Shown piece by piece: positions 24,001 through 32,496 of a DNA stretch of 43,401 nucleotides (position 1 is the stretch's first letter; each line of letters starts with the position of its first letter). The notes beneath the pieces were generated by a model. The model had not been told where the DNA came from. It ran no database searches and saw only the letters and a program-made list of their open reading frames with translations. This DNA comes from Enhygromyxa salina. Lineage in GTDB: Bacteria > Myxococcota_A > Polyangia > Nannocystales > Nannocystaceae. The position numbers were made by a program, and so were the translations under genes. The DNA is taken from positions 1-43,401 of the forward strand of contig NZ_PVNK01000201.1 of the NCBI RefSeq assembly GCF_002994615.1. The letters are read 5' to 3'.

Positions 24001-24591
24001 CTGGGCGTCGTCGCGGGTTGCGATCAGCACGTTGGTCGGCTTGATGTCCTCGTGGACGAGGCCGAGGGCGTGGATGTAGTCGAGCGCCCGCGCGAGCTGC
24101 ACGAACATGTCGACCACGACCTCGCGCGGCTTGCCGTCGAGGAAGTCGCTGAGGTAGACGCCCTCGACGAGCTCCTGCGTGAAGTAGACCCCGTCAAACT
24201 CGTCGCATCGACCGAACTCGTAGACCGTCGCGAGATTCGGGTGGTGGAGCTTGGTCAGGAGGAGGAACTCGTCCTTGAACGCCTCGGTGATGTCGTCGTT
24301 CGGCGTCGGCGAGGCGCCGGACACAAACCCACGACTCGTGCGCGGACTCGCTCGGCTGTAGCCCCTGAAACGCGAGCGTGACGATGAGGCCGAGCGACCG
24401 GAGGACTGCGGCTCGGCCGACTTCGAGCGGGTTCCACGCGGGTCCAGGGACGCGTCGGTCCGGATCACCTTGAGCGCGACTTCGCGATCCTCGAGCTCAT
24501 CCTCCGCTCGGTAGACCGCTCCGAAGCCCCCCTTCCCGAGGAGCTCTTTAATCTCGTAGCGCCCCGCGATTTTTTTCGGGATATCGGTCAT
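21067..24591 (-). CDS. Large kinase with AAA-type ATPase and TPR-like repeats
   Basis: A 1174-residue signalling protein. I start at ATG 24591 (MTDIPKKIAGRYEI), which begins the kinase fold. Kinase: LGKGGFGAVY, Lys41, Glu108, Asp182 in VHEDIKPTN (Arg of HRD replaced by Glu181), DFG Asp204, APE. Two inserts are odd: a Ser/Arg-rich 50-residue stretch after Lys41 (about 45-100) and an Asp/Glu-rich stretch in the activation loop (about 214-237). Then an ATPase with Walker A APEGMGKS (Lys415) and, from about 700 on, helical TPR-like repeats. This layout matches PknK-type and COG3899 signalling ATPases. No membrane helix is seen. Targets unknown. Confidence 0.9.
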   Translation of the reverse strand: MTDIPKKIAGRYEIKELLGKGGFGAVYRAEDELEDREVALKVIRTDASLDPRGTRSKSAEPQSSGRSASSSRSRFRGYSRASPRTSRGFVSGASPTPNDDITEAFKDEFLLLTKLHHPNLATVYEFGRCDEFDGVYFTQELVEGVYLSDFLDGKPREVVVDMFVQLARALDYIHALGLVHEDIKPTNVLIATRDDAQAQAKLIDFGLARVLRKGPDGEKKRAQGEGDEEEDEDDDETVIGTPGFSAPEKIRGEKTDSRSDIYSLAATMYAAIRGSKPFPSRDFEEALRAQKDWRPELAGALLKQSGPVVAELIGRMLHPDPERRPQSARSIVLELLRREPSHIRERQDSKVDRADFARVFVEHLPFADRQSYLDLLLTRATDVLLPEDSAESSRTRGRNRLIRTIIIEAPEGMGKSRLLDELRREIQIGGGLFVESSCWTTERTALGAFGPVVVQLATALGERSKVVADYAELLQLARDRGTDERAAGRLMEFLIAACRERPYCLHLSELARGQTEFMRFEQLTRAVDHNEAPLLLCASSTPHTKLAPLLATLTRDQLAETWNLRPFTRREMHSVLQGVLGDTNAIRDLVKALDNLTGGHPLSFRETLRVLIEEGILVRDADDWSFRSNSPAAQNLHQTLAQRSEARLDAQGVSAWEIASILYLIEAPIEETQLEQLSDLRKSRFRRALDRLEGEGLIVRNASSGNSQITLAHESVREAVRRRYCDSLDETRLDLASRIDELEVIDSNFVFLKVRLLDDAGEGLEAVDTLEEAAAGLFAVGQAQLGAAVLERLIRRLRQHGGTAAIPRLLEAKLLLLNQGAGALDDPRREAAHYEAGILLAELMRDFRAQSLFWLGLADRYTADFLDDMEVTLYRLERAAAAAERARDRVLELRISNRRAEVLLQAGEIEQAGSYSRKAMAILDLDDANDVDVCHIIGVRLRCLSLSGQLGEARRLHEMGKPIAARVPVVQRQSYLSGIAFLAVLGGDPDRAIPETEQAIDQIRAAKVPRLLHTPLHNLGDLYLRAGQLEPAATAFNEAIDIAALFGLDQAVHLNRGFLGYTLARLGKVEDGAEQLASARQSMQQGSGDQVTLQQLRLLDAEVAHMMGQTPRARRELEEMLADFHSTNEISFVHWAQDALARIERDIGTNFIEAASTPELASTPDEDTVRTRPI

Positions 24592-25010
24592 CGACGCGTA
24601 GCTGCGCTGGCCGCGGCTGGACTGTATCCACCGCGATTGGCCGGCACAACAGCGCCGTCGACTGGTGGATGATGAGAGGGAAAACTCTGGGTATCTCGGA
24701 TCACTTTTATTACACCAATAAAAAGCACTGGCTAGTAGCGCGGGCGTACAGTAGGTGGGCGGAGCACCAATACTGGCCAAAAGAACGTGAATTGATCCAA
24801 AGCCAGGGAGCAATGCGAGCTTCAGGCTCGTGCGCCCTCGCCACCCCCGCCACCCCGGAACGAGTTCGTGATCAAAATGACGGTTTGACCCACGCGCCGT
24901 GTGGTGACGGGGACGAGATGCCCCATGGCACTACGCCCCATCGCGGGGGTTGATACCGCCCGAGAGGGCGCGCGCGAAACCCGATCACGACGAGCCCCTC
25001 AGACTTCAGT
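24592..25010. other. Intergenic region, partly AT-rich
   Basis: It contains the AT hairpin TTTTATT/AATAAAA (24705-24711/24717-24723, loop ACACC). The stretch 24660-24810 is much lower in GC than its surroundings and probably holds the kinase promoter. GC hairpin CGCCC/GGGCG lies at 24957-24970, and AGACT/AGTCT at 25001-25012 overlaps the stop of the crotonase gene. No convincing gene. Confidence 0.45.
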
Positions 25011-25844
25011 CTAACTGTGCTTGCCCCACGCGGGGGTCTCGCCCGCGCGAATCGCCGCGAAGCTGGCGCGGCCGATCGCCGCTTCACCCCGATCGACGCA
25101 GCGCTCGTAGGCGGCCTCCTCGAGCTCGATGCGCTCGGCCTCGCAGCGACCGAGTCCGTCGAGCAGGGCGGCCTTGAAGCTCGCGACCGCGAGCGGCGAG
25201 CGACGGCAGAGCTTCGCGGCGAAGCCCTCGACCCGCGCGAGGCCGGCCTCGATGTCGGGCGCGAGCTCCTGGATCAAGCCGACGCGCTGGGCCTCGCTCG
25301 CGTCGATCGACTCGCCCGTGCAGCCGAGGCGCAGGGCGTGGGCGGGGCCGACCAGGCTCGCGAGCTCGGCGGTTCCGCGCGCGCCGGGGATGATGCCCAG
25401 GCCGGTCTCGGGCAGCGCGAAGCTGGCCGCGGGTGTCGCGATCGAGTAGTCGGCGGTCAGCATGTACTCGGTCCCCCAGCCCAGGGTCACGCCCGTGCTG
25501 AGGGCGACGTTGAACAGCGGCAGCCGACGCAGGCGCTGCATCAGCTTGCGCTGACGGATCACGTGGGCCTTGACCCGGGCGTCGTCCCAGCCGACGCGCT
25601 CGGTCACGTTGGCGCCGGCGATGAAGATCGGCGTGCCGCGCTTGCTGACGCGGCGGCTGGTCGTGCACAGGCAGGTGATCGGCGCGGCCTCGCCGGGCTG
25701 CTCGATCCCCGCGCACAGGGCCTCGAAGGCGGCGAGCTGCTCGCTGCCCATCTCGTTGGCCTTGCCGTGATCGAGCTCGAGGATCAGCAGCTGGCGGTCG
25801 GCGTCGAGGCGGGGATGGAGCGCGGAGATCGGGTCGAGATCCAT
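25011..25844 (-). CDS. Enoyl-CoA hydratase/isomerase (crotonase) family protein
   Basis: A 277-residue crotonase-fold enzyme acting on an acyl-CoA. Family features: LDHGKANEMG, the oxyanion strand FIAGANVTE (usual FSAGADL), STGVTLGWGTEYMLTADYSI, and PETGLGIIPGARGT with the Glu that often serves as catalytic base. VTLGWGTEY departs from the common ALGGG-E oxyanion hole, so the substrate may be unusual. It starts 18 bases after mtnA and is last in the gat operon. The exact reaction cannot be told. Confidence 0.85.
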   Translation of the reverse strand: MDLDPISALHPRLDADRQLLILELDHGKANEMGSEQLAAFEALCAGIEQPGEAAPITCLCTTSRRVSKRGTPIFIAGANVTERVGWDDARVKAHVIRQRKLMQRLRRLPLFNVALSTGVTLGWGTEYMLTADYSIATPAASFALPETGLGIIPGARGTAELASLVGPAHALRLGCTGESIDASEAQRVGLIQELAPDIEAGLARVEGFAAKLCRRSPLAVASFKAALLDGLGRCEAERIELEEAAYERCVDRGEAAIGRASFAAIRAGETPAWGKHS

Positions 25845-25862
25845 GCCCGCGGTTGTACTACC

Positions 25863-26945
<1,083 letters not shown>

Positions 26946-26946
26946 G

Positions 26947-28428
26947 TCAGTCCTCGACCTCGCCGCGGGCGGCGCGGAGCTCGTCGAGCACCGTCGCGAG
27001 CGCGCGCTGGACCAGCTGGGGGTTGGCCCGGCCCTGCGACGCGCGCATGACCTGGCCGACGAAGAAGCCCCGGACCTTGTCCTTGCCCGCGAGCAGCTGG
27101 GCGAGCTGCTCGGGGTGCTGCTCGACGACCTCGCGGACCATGGCCGTGATCGCGTCGGCGTCGGACACCTGGCGGAGGCCGTCGCGCTCGACGATCGCGC
27201 GCGGCGACAGCGAGGGGTCACGGAAGACCTCGTCGAGCACGACCTTGGCCACGCGGCCCGAGAGCGTGCCGTCCTCGACGAGGCCGACGAGCTCGGCGAG
27301 CGCGGCCGGGGTCACGGGGCAGTCGGCGACGCCGCGCTCGCTCGCGTTGAGCAGCTTGAGCAGCTCGCCGGTGATCCAATTGCACAGGGCCTTGGCGCGG
27401 CTCGGGTCGTCGAGCGCGGCGTCGAAGTAGTCGGCGAGCTCGCGCTCGGCCGTGAGCACGCCGGCGTCGTAGGCCGTCAGCCCGAGGGCCACGAGCTCGC
27501 GGCGACGGGGCCACGGCAGGCGCGGGAGCTCGGCCTGGGCGGCGGCGATCCAGGCCGCGTCGATCCGAAGCGGCGGCATGTCGGGCTCGGGGAAGTAGCG
27601 GTAGTCGGCCGCCGCCTCCTTGGTCCGCATGACCTTGGTCTGATCCCGGCCGGGGTCGTAGCTCATCGTCGACTGGACCACGGGCTCACCACGATCGAGG
27701 AGGTCGGCCTGGCGACGGACCTCGGCCTGGATCGCGGCCTCGAGGAACTTGAAGGAGTTGAGGTTTTTAATCTCGCAGCGGGTCCCGAGCTCGGCCGCGC
27801 CCCAGGCTCGGAGCGAGACGTTGGCGTCGCAGCGCAGCGTGCCCTCTTCCATGTTGGCCTCGGAGATCCCGAGGTAGCGGACGATCGTCCGGAGCTCACG
27901 CATGTAGTCGGCCGCCTCGGCCGCCGAGCGCAGCGCGGGCAACGAGACGATCTCGACCAGGGGCGCGCCCGCGCGGTTGTAGTCGACGAGGCTGTGCTCG
28001 CCCGTGTGGGTGCTCTTGCCCGCGTCCTCCTCCATGTGGATGCGCTGGAGCGGGATGCGCTTGGTTGCGAGCGGGTCGTCGGCCGCGGCGTGGTCGGGGA
28101 TCTCGATCGCGCCGCCGGTCGCGTAGGGCTGATCCGACTGGGTGATCTGATAGCCCTTGGGCAGATCCGGGTAGAAGTAGTGCTTGCGAGCCCAGCGCGA
28201 CAGCGGCTGGACCTCGCAGCCGAGCACGAGCGCGAGGCGCAGGGCGTGGTCGACGGCGACGCGGTTGGGGACCGGGAGCGTGCCGGGCAGGCCGAGGGTG
28301 TAGGCGTCGATCCGGGTGTTGGGCTCGCCGCCGATCGAGCACGCGCAGGCGCTGAACATCTTGGTCGCGGTCGCCAGCTGGCAGTGGACCTCGAGCCCGA
28401 TCACGACCTCGTAGTCGGGGATCGGCAT
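26947..28428 (-). CDS. gatB: Asp/Glu-tRNA(Asn/Gln) amidotransferase subunit B
   Basis: A 493-residue subunit that binds the mischarged tRNA and activates its side-chain carboxylate with ATP. Motifs: YEVVIGLEVHCQL at the start, LSRWARKHYFYPDLPKGYQI, a Cys pair CACSIGG in the cradle, and a C-terminal helical YqeY-like tail domain. ATG 28428 overlaps the gatA stop as ATGA, so translation is coupled. It works with gatA and gatC upstream. Confidence 0.97.
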   Translation of the reverse strand: MPIPDYEVVIGLEVHCQLATATKMFSACACSIGGEPNTRIDAYTLGLPGTLPVPNRVAVDHALRLALVLGCEVQPLSRWARKHYFYPDLPKGYQITQSDQPYATGGAIEIPDHAAADDPLATKRIPLQRIHMEEDAGKSTHTGEHSLVDYNRAGAPLVEIVSLPALRSAAEAADYMRELRTIVRYLGISEANMEEGTLRCDANVSLRAWGAAELGTRCEIKNLNSFKFLEAAIQAEVRRQADLLDRGEPVVQSTMSYDPGRDQTKVMRTKEAAADYRYFPEPDMPPLRIDAAWIAAAQAELPRLPWPRRRELVALGLTAYDAGVLTAERELADYFDAALDDPSRAKALCNWITGELLKLLNASERGVADCPVTPAALAELVGLVEDGTLSGRVAKVVLDEVFRDPSLSPRAIVERDGLRQVSDADAITAMVREVVEQHPEQLAQLLAGKDKVRGFFVGQVMRASQGRANPQLVQRALATVLDELRAARGEVED

Positions 28429-29933
28429 CAGGCTCGCGCCTCCAGGAGCTGGGGCTGCTCGCGGTGCCAATCGCAGCGCGCTTCATGGGCCGCGGCCGCG
28501 CCCAGCAGCGCGGGCTCGGCGAGGCGCGGGCCGATGAGCTGGACGCCGATCGGCAGGCGCGGGGCGGCGCTCGTGAACCCGGCCGGGATCGAGATCGCCG
28601 GGAGCCCGGCCAAGTTGGCGCCGATCGTGAACATGTCGAGCAGATAGAGCGCGAGCGGATCGTCGATCTTGGCCCCGAGCGGCCAGCTCGGTATGGGCGC
28701 GGTCGGGCTCGCGATCAGGTCGCAGCGCTCGAACGCGCGGGCGTAGTCCCGGGCGATCAGGGTCCGGACCTTCATCGCGCGGCCGTAGTAGTCGGCGTAG
28801 GACTCGGCGCGCAGGACGAAGGTCCCGAGCAGGATCCGGCGCTTGACCTCGGGGCCGAAGCCGTCGTGGCGCGTGGCCTCGTAGGTCTGGCGCAGGCTGT
28901 CGGCGGCGCTGCGGTGGCCGTAGCGGACGCCGTCGTAGCGCGCGAGGTTGCTGCTCGCTTCGGCGGTGGCCAGAACGTAGTAGGTCGCGACCGCGTGCTC
29001 GAAGTGCGGCAGCTCGATGTCGACGACGCGCGCGCCCGCGTCCTCGAGGCGCGTCAAGCTGGCCTCGAAGCGCGCGCGCACGTCGGCGTCGAGACCCTCG
29101 AGCTCGAGCGCCCCGCGGTGGACACCGATCTTCGCGCCGTCGAGCCCCCCGCGCGCGCCCTGATCGACGGCGGCGAGGTAGTCGGGCACGGGCGCGTCGA
29201 GGCTGGTCGCGTCGAGGGGGTCCGCGCCCGCGAGCACGCCGAGGGCGAGGGCCGCGTCCCCGACCTCGCGCGCCATCGGCCCGGCCTGATCCAGGCTCGA
29301 CGCGAACGCGATCATGCCGTGGCGCGAGACCCGGCCGTAGGTCGGCTTGAGGCCGACGAGGTTGCACAGGCTCGCGGGCTGACGGATCGACCCGCCGGTG
29401 TCGCTGCCGAGGGCGAGCGCGCAGGAGCGAGCCGCGACCGCGGCCGCGCTGCCGCCCGAGCTGCCGCCCGCGACGTGGCTCAGGGCCCAGGGGTTGTGGA
29501 CCGGCTCGAAGGGCGTGTTCTCGTTGGCCGAGCCCATGCCGAACTCGTCCATCGTGAGCTTGCCGAGCAGGACCGCGCCGGCCTCGGCCAGGCGTCGGGC
29601 GTGGGCGCCCTGATAGGGCGGGATCCAGCCGGCGAGGATCGCCGAGCCGCTCGTGGTCTCGACCCCCTCGGTCACGAAGATGTCCTTGAGCGCGACGGGG
29701 ACCCCGGCGAGGGGACCGAGCGCCTGACCCGCTCGCCGAGCGTCGTCGACCGCCGCCGCCTGGGCCAGGGCCAGCTCCGGGGTCACGCGGCGATAGGCGT
29801 GGAGGCTGGGCTCGAGCGCGTCGATCTGCTCGAGGTAGGCGCGCGCGACCTCGCTGGCCGAGAGCTCTCCGCCGCGAATCGCCGCCGCGAGGCCGCGGGC
29901 CGAGAGCTCGAGGATGTCGCCCGCTGCGCCCAC
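28428..29933 (-). CDS. gatA: Asp/Glu-tRNA(Asn/Gln) amidotransferase subunit A
   Basis: A 501-residue amidase-signature enzyme that releases ammonia from glutamine for GatB. The Ser-cisSer-Lys triad is Lys83 (VALKD), Ser158 (GGSSGGS) and Ser182 (TGGSIRQPAS), with the same spacing as S. aureus GatA. I choose GTG 29933, 4 bases after the gatC stop; upstream sequence in frame has no family character. Confidence 0.97.
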   Translation of the reverse strand: MGAAGDILELSARGLAAAIRGGELSASEVARAYLEQIDALEPSLHAYRRVTPELALAQAAAVDDARRAGQALGPLAGVPVALKDIFVTEGVETTSGSAILAGWIPPYQGAHARRLAEAGAVLLGKLTMDEFGMGSANENTPFEPVHNPWALSHVAGGSSGGSAAAVAARSCALALGSDTGGSIRQPASLCNLVGLKPTYGRVSRHGMIAFASSLDQAGPMAREVGDAALALGVLAGADPLDATSLDAPVPDYLAAVDQGARGGLDGAKIGVHRGALELEGLDADVRARFEASLTRLEDAGARVVDIELPHFEHAVATYYVLATAEASSNLARYDGVRYGHRSAADSLRQTYEATRHDGFGPEVKRRILLGTFVLRAESYADYYGRAMKVRTLIARDYARAFERCDLIASPTAPIPSWPLGAKIDDPLALYLLDMFTIGANLAGLPAISIPAGFTSAAPRLPIGVQLIGPRLAEPALLGAAAAHEARCDWHREQPQLLEARA

Positions 29934-29937
29934 TTCG

Positions 29938-30228
29938 TCAGTCCTTGAACCGGGGCACGGCGACCAGTCGATCGCGGACCACGGGCACTCCAGCCAGCGC
30001 TTGCTCCGCATCGAGCTCCGGGCGCTCGAGGTCATCGCGCAGACCCGATCGCACCTGTTCGGCGGTCAGGTACTCGGGCACACCCTCGACCTCGACGCTC
30101 TGGAGCCGCTGGATGTAGCCCAGGATCGTCTCGAGCTGGGCGCCGAAGCCTGCAGCCTCTTCCGCGGACAGCTCGAGGCGGGCCAGGCTGGCGAGCTCCC
30201 GCACGAGCGGACTGGCTGCGTCAGGCAT
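29938..30228 (-). CDS. gatC: Asp/Glu-tRNA(Asn/Gln) amidotransferase subunit C
   Basis: A 96-residue small subunit that wraps around GatA and GatB to hold the complex. Family pattern: LARLELSAEEAAGFGAQLET, then ILGYIQRLQSVEVEGVPE, and a C-terminal VVRDRLVAVPRFKD. First gene of the operon gatC-gatA-gatB-mtnA-crotonase. The complex lets the cell make Gln-tRNA and/or Asn-tRNA from mischarged precursors. Confidence 0.95.
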   Translation of the reverse strand: MPDAASPLVRELASLARLELSAEEAAGFGAQLETILGYIQRLQSVEVEGVPEYLTAEQVRSGLRDDLERPELDAEQALAGVPVVRDRLVAVPRFKD

Positions 30229-30237
30229 GCGGGCGGC

Positions 30238-30243
30238 AGGTTA
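30238..30243 (-). promoter_or_regulatory. Candidate -10 element of the gat operon
   Basis: TAACCT on the minus strand, 9 bases before the gatC ATG. No good -35. Confidence 0.25.
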
Positions 30244-30429
30244 GAGCACCCGTCGGCGGGTTTCCACGACTCCAGGTCAGACAGCCAGAGGCCGCCGAGA
30301 TGGGCCGCTCGGACCCGCGAAATCGCCCGCGCAGGGGCCTCGAGCTCCGGGGAGGATTCTGCGCCGAGCGCTCCGGACCGCGGACATCGCACGCCGAGCC
30401 CGGGACCTGGCCCTGATCTGTCCGCTTTG

Positions 30430-30457
30430 CTGACACATTGGCAAAGGCGCGTTATCC
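30430..30457 (+). promoter_or_regulatory. Candidate promoter of the lipoprotein gene at 30466
   Basis: CTGACA (30430-30435), 16-base spacer, TTATCC (30452-30457), 8 bases before ATG 30466. No Shine-Dalgarno site, so a leaderless message is likely. Confidence 0.4.
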
Positions 30458-30465
30458 CTAATGCC

Positions 30466-31446
30466 ATGCCGACGTCCCACCCCGGCACCACGATGGCGCG
30501 GCTCGCGGGCCTCGCCGTGGTCTGTGCGTTGGTTGGTGGCTGCGCCGAAGACCCGGCGGATATCGGTCGCCCGCTCCACGCCGAGGCCGCGGCGGCCGAC
30601 GAGGCGACCGTCGGTCACCTCGGTCGAGTCCACGTCGTCCTCCAGCCCTGGCCCGACGAGATCGAGCCCGAGCCGCAGCTTCAGGTCCTCGGCCGCTTCG
30701 TCGAGTACCGCGGCGTATCCGAGGACTTCGTCCGGGCCCGGACCAACCTCCCGGTCCCCGCCTGGGAGCAGCTCGTCCCGGGTCAGTGCATCGCCAGCGA
30801 GGAGCTGCTGCCCTCGGCTGCGACCCCGCGCGAGGACGAGGGCGCGCGCGAGCTCTCGATGATCGACGCCGGGGATCTGCGGGTCCTGCTCGGCAACCGC
30901 GAGCTCGTCGCTCCGCTCGCGCTGGTCCCGGATCTGTTGCCCTGGCTCTCGGGCGTCGAGTACGCGCAGGTCGACGATCGCATCCCGCGCCTGGCCGTCG
31001 AGCCCGACGGGACCTCGCCGGTCGTCGTGAGCGTGGATGGCTCGCCCGACGGGACCCTCGAGGGCTTCAGCGCCGCGGTCGATGTCCCCGTTCAGCTCGC
31101 GCTCGAGGCCGCTCGGGTCGGCGACGGGCGCCTGACGATCGACTGGCGCCCACCCGGTCAGAGCTCGCGCACGATCGTCTTGCGCCTCCAGGCCTTCGCG
31201 CCGGGCGAGGACGGCGTCCGCGAGCTGGCCGGCGAAGAGGTCACCTGCCTGGTCGCCGACACCGGTCGGGCCGACCTCGCGCTCGCGCCCCTGGCCAGCG
31301 CGGGCCTCGGGGTCGAGGGGGCCGAGGCCGAGCTGCTCCGCGTCAGCGCGAGCCGCTTTGACGCCGAGCACGTCAGCGCCGGCCGCTTTGGCCTCGTCGA
31401 CGTGTTCGTCGAGGTCCGCGCGCAGCGGACCTTGCCCTTGCAGTGA
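30466..31446 (+). CDS. Putative lipoprotein of unknown function
   Basis: A 326-residue protein. Signal peptide with lipobox VGGC; the ATG at 30466 is placed by the promoter, though a second ATG at 30493 (MARLAGLAVVCALVGGC) would give a tighter signal. The mature part is rich in Glu, Asp and beta strands, with two Cys that might form a disulfide. No family recognised. It ends 15 bases from the convergent site-2 protease gene. Confidence 0.7.
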   Translation: MPTSHPGTTMARLAGLAVVCALVGGCAEDPADIGRPLHAEAAAADEATVGHLGRVHVVLQPWPDEIEPEPQLQVLGRFVEYRGVSEDFVRARTNLPVPAWEQLVPGQCIASEELLPSAATPREDEGARELSMIDAGDLRVLLGNRELVAPLALVPDLLPWLSGVEYAQVDDRIPRLAVEPDGTSPVVVSVDGSPDGTLEGFSAAVDVPVQLALEAARVGDGRLTIDWRPPGQSSRTIVLRLQAFAPGEDGVRELAGEEVTCLVADTGRADLALAPLASAGLGVEGAEAELLRVSASRFDAEHVSAGRFGLVDVFVEVRAQRTLPLQ

Positions 31447-31461
31447 CCGCTGCGTGACCGC

Positions 31462-32451
31462 TCAGCGGTGGGGCGGCCACAGCTGCACGACCCGCGGGCG
31501 GCTGGTGGCCGAAGCCGAAGCCGAAGAACGCGGCGCTTGAAAGTGGACGTCCACGTACCTGGGGTCGCGGGGGCCGTGAGCCGCGCGGGGGCCGTGAGCA
31601 GCGCGGGGGCCGTGAGCAGCGCGGGGGCCGTGAGCAGCGCGAGGGTCGACACCCTGGGGGTTGGGGCGACGGTAGTGCGCGTCGATCCACTGAGCGCGAG
31701 CCTGGCGTTGGCCCTCGAACGCGGCGAGCCGGCGCGCGGCCGCGAGCTCGCGCCCGGCGGCGAACCACACGAACGCGGCGACGAGCACGAGGACCGGGTT
31801 GCCGCCGAACAGGCCCCACACGCCGAAGCCGACGGCGAGCCAGCGGCCGAGCTTCGCGGCGAGCTCGGTCGCGCGGACGCGACCGTAGCGGCTGGTCGCC
31901 CAGGCCCGGAACACGCGGCCGCCGTCCATTGGGAACGCGGGCACGAGGTTGAACAGCGCGAGCATCAGGTTGGCCCAGACCAGGCCCTGAAACACGACAG
32001 CCAGCAACCCGCCCCCCGCGAAGATTCCGGTTGCGGCGCCGACCAGGCCGAGCGCGGCGGCGATCGCGAAGTTCACAGCGGGGCCGGCGCCAGCGATCCA
32101 CATCTCGGCGCGGGGATCTTCGGGCGAGCGCTCGAGCTCGGCGACGCCGCCGATCGGCAGCAAGGTGATCCGCCGGGTCTCGATCCCGAACCGACGAGCG
32201 ACGAGGGCGTGGCCGAACTCGTGGAGCAAGACGCAGGCGAACACCGCGAGAGAGAACGCGAGGCCGAACAAGACCGCGGCGGACGAGTGCGCGGCGCTCC
32301 AGGTGGAGATCCCGATCCAGACCAACACCAGCGCGAAGCTGGCGTGGATGCGAGTCGGGATGCCCAGGATCCGGCCGAGGTGCCACGACCAGCGATCGCG
32401 TCGGTCCGTGGCGGTGGGCTTGGCGAACAAGGGGGGGTTCACGTGCCTCAC
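31462..32451 (-). CDS. Site-2 protease family metalloprotease (M50)
   Basis: A 329-residue intramembrane zinc protease. HEFGH (residues 77-81) lies in one membrane helix and FPMDGGRV, with metal ligand Asp176, in another; ILGIPTRIHASFA and GAGPAVNF are also typical. Such enzymes cut membrane-bound anti-sigma factors or clear signal peptides. There are no CBS or PDZ domains. The tail is unusual: four copies of RAAHGP at 271-294, encoded by an 18-bp tandem repeat, then a Ser/Ala/Arg end. Target unknown. Confidence 0.9.
   Translation of the reverse strand: MRHVNPPLFAKPTATDRRDRWSWHLGRILGIPTRIHASFALVLVWIGISTWSAAHSSAAVLFGLAFSLAVFACVLLHEFGHALVARRFGIETRRITLLPIGGVAELERSPEDPRAEMWIAGAGPAVNFAIAAALGLVGAATGIFAGGGLLAVVFQGLVWANLMLALFNLVPAFPMDGGRVFRAWATSRYGRVRATELAAKLGRWLAVGFGVWGLFGGNPVLVLVAAFVWFAAGRELAAARRLAAFEGQRQARAQWIDAHYRRPNPQGVDPRAAHGPRAAHGPRAAHGPRAAHGPRDPRYVDVHFQAPRSSASASATSRPRVVQLWPPHR
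31570..31641. repeat. 18-bp tandem repeat inside the site-2 protease gene
   Basis: Four copies of GGGGCCGTGAGCAGCGCG (first copy with CCG in place of CAG). In frame they encode RAAHGP on the minus strand, so copy number changes would lengthen the tail without a frameshift. Confidence 0.9.
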
Positions 32452-32496
32452 GGTAAGCCCGAACTCGCGCCACGCAAGTCGGGCGCTTGGGTGGGC

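Noticed and set aside
24669..24953. Plus-strand frame of 94 codons with low-GC start (MMRGKTLGISDHFYYTNKKH)
   Set aside because: No ribosome site, no recognisable family, and it lies in the likely promoter region of the kinase. Open by chance seems more likely, though a foreign remnant cannot be excluded.
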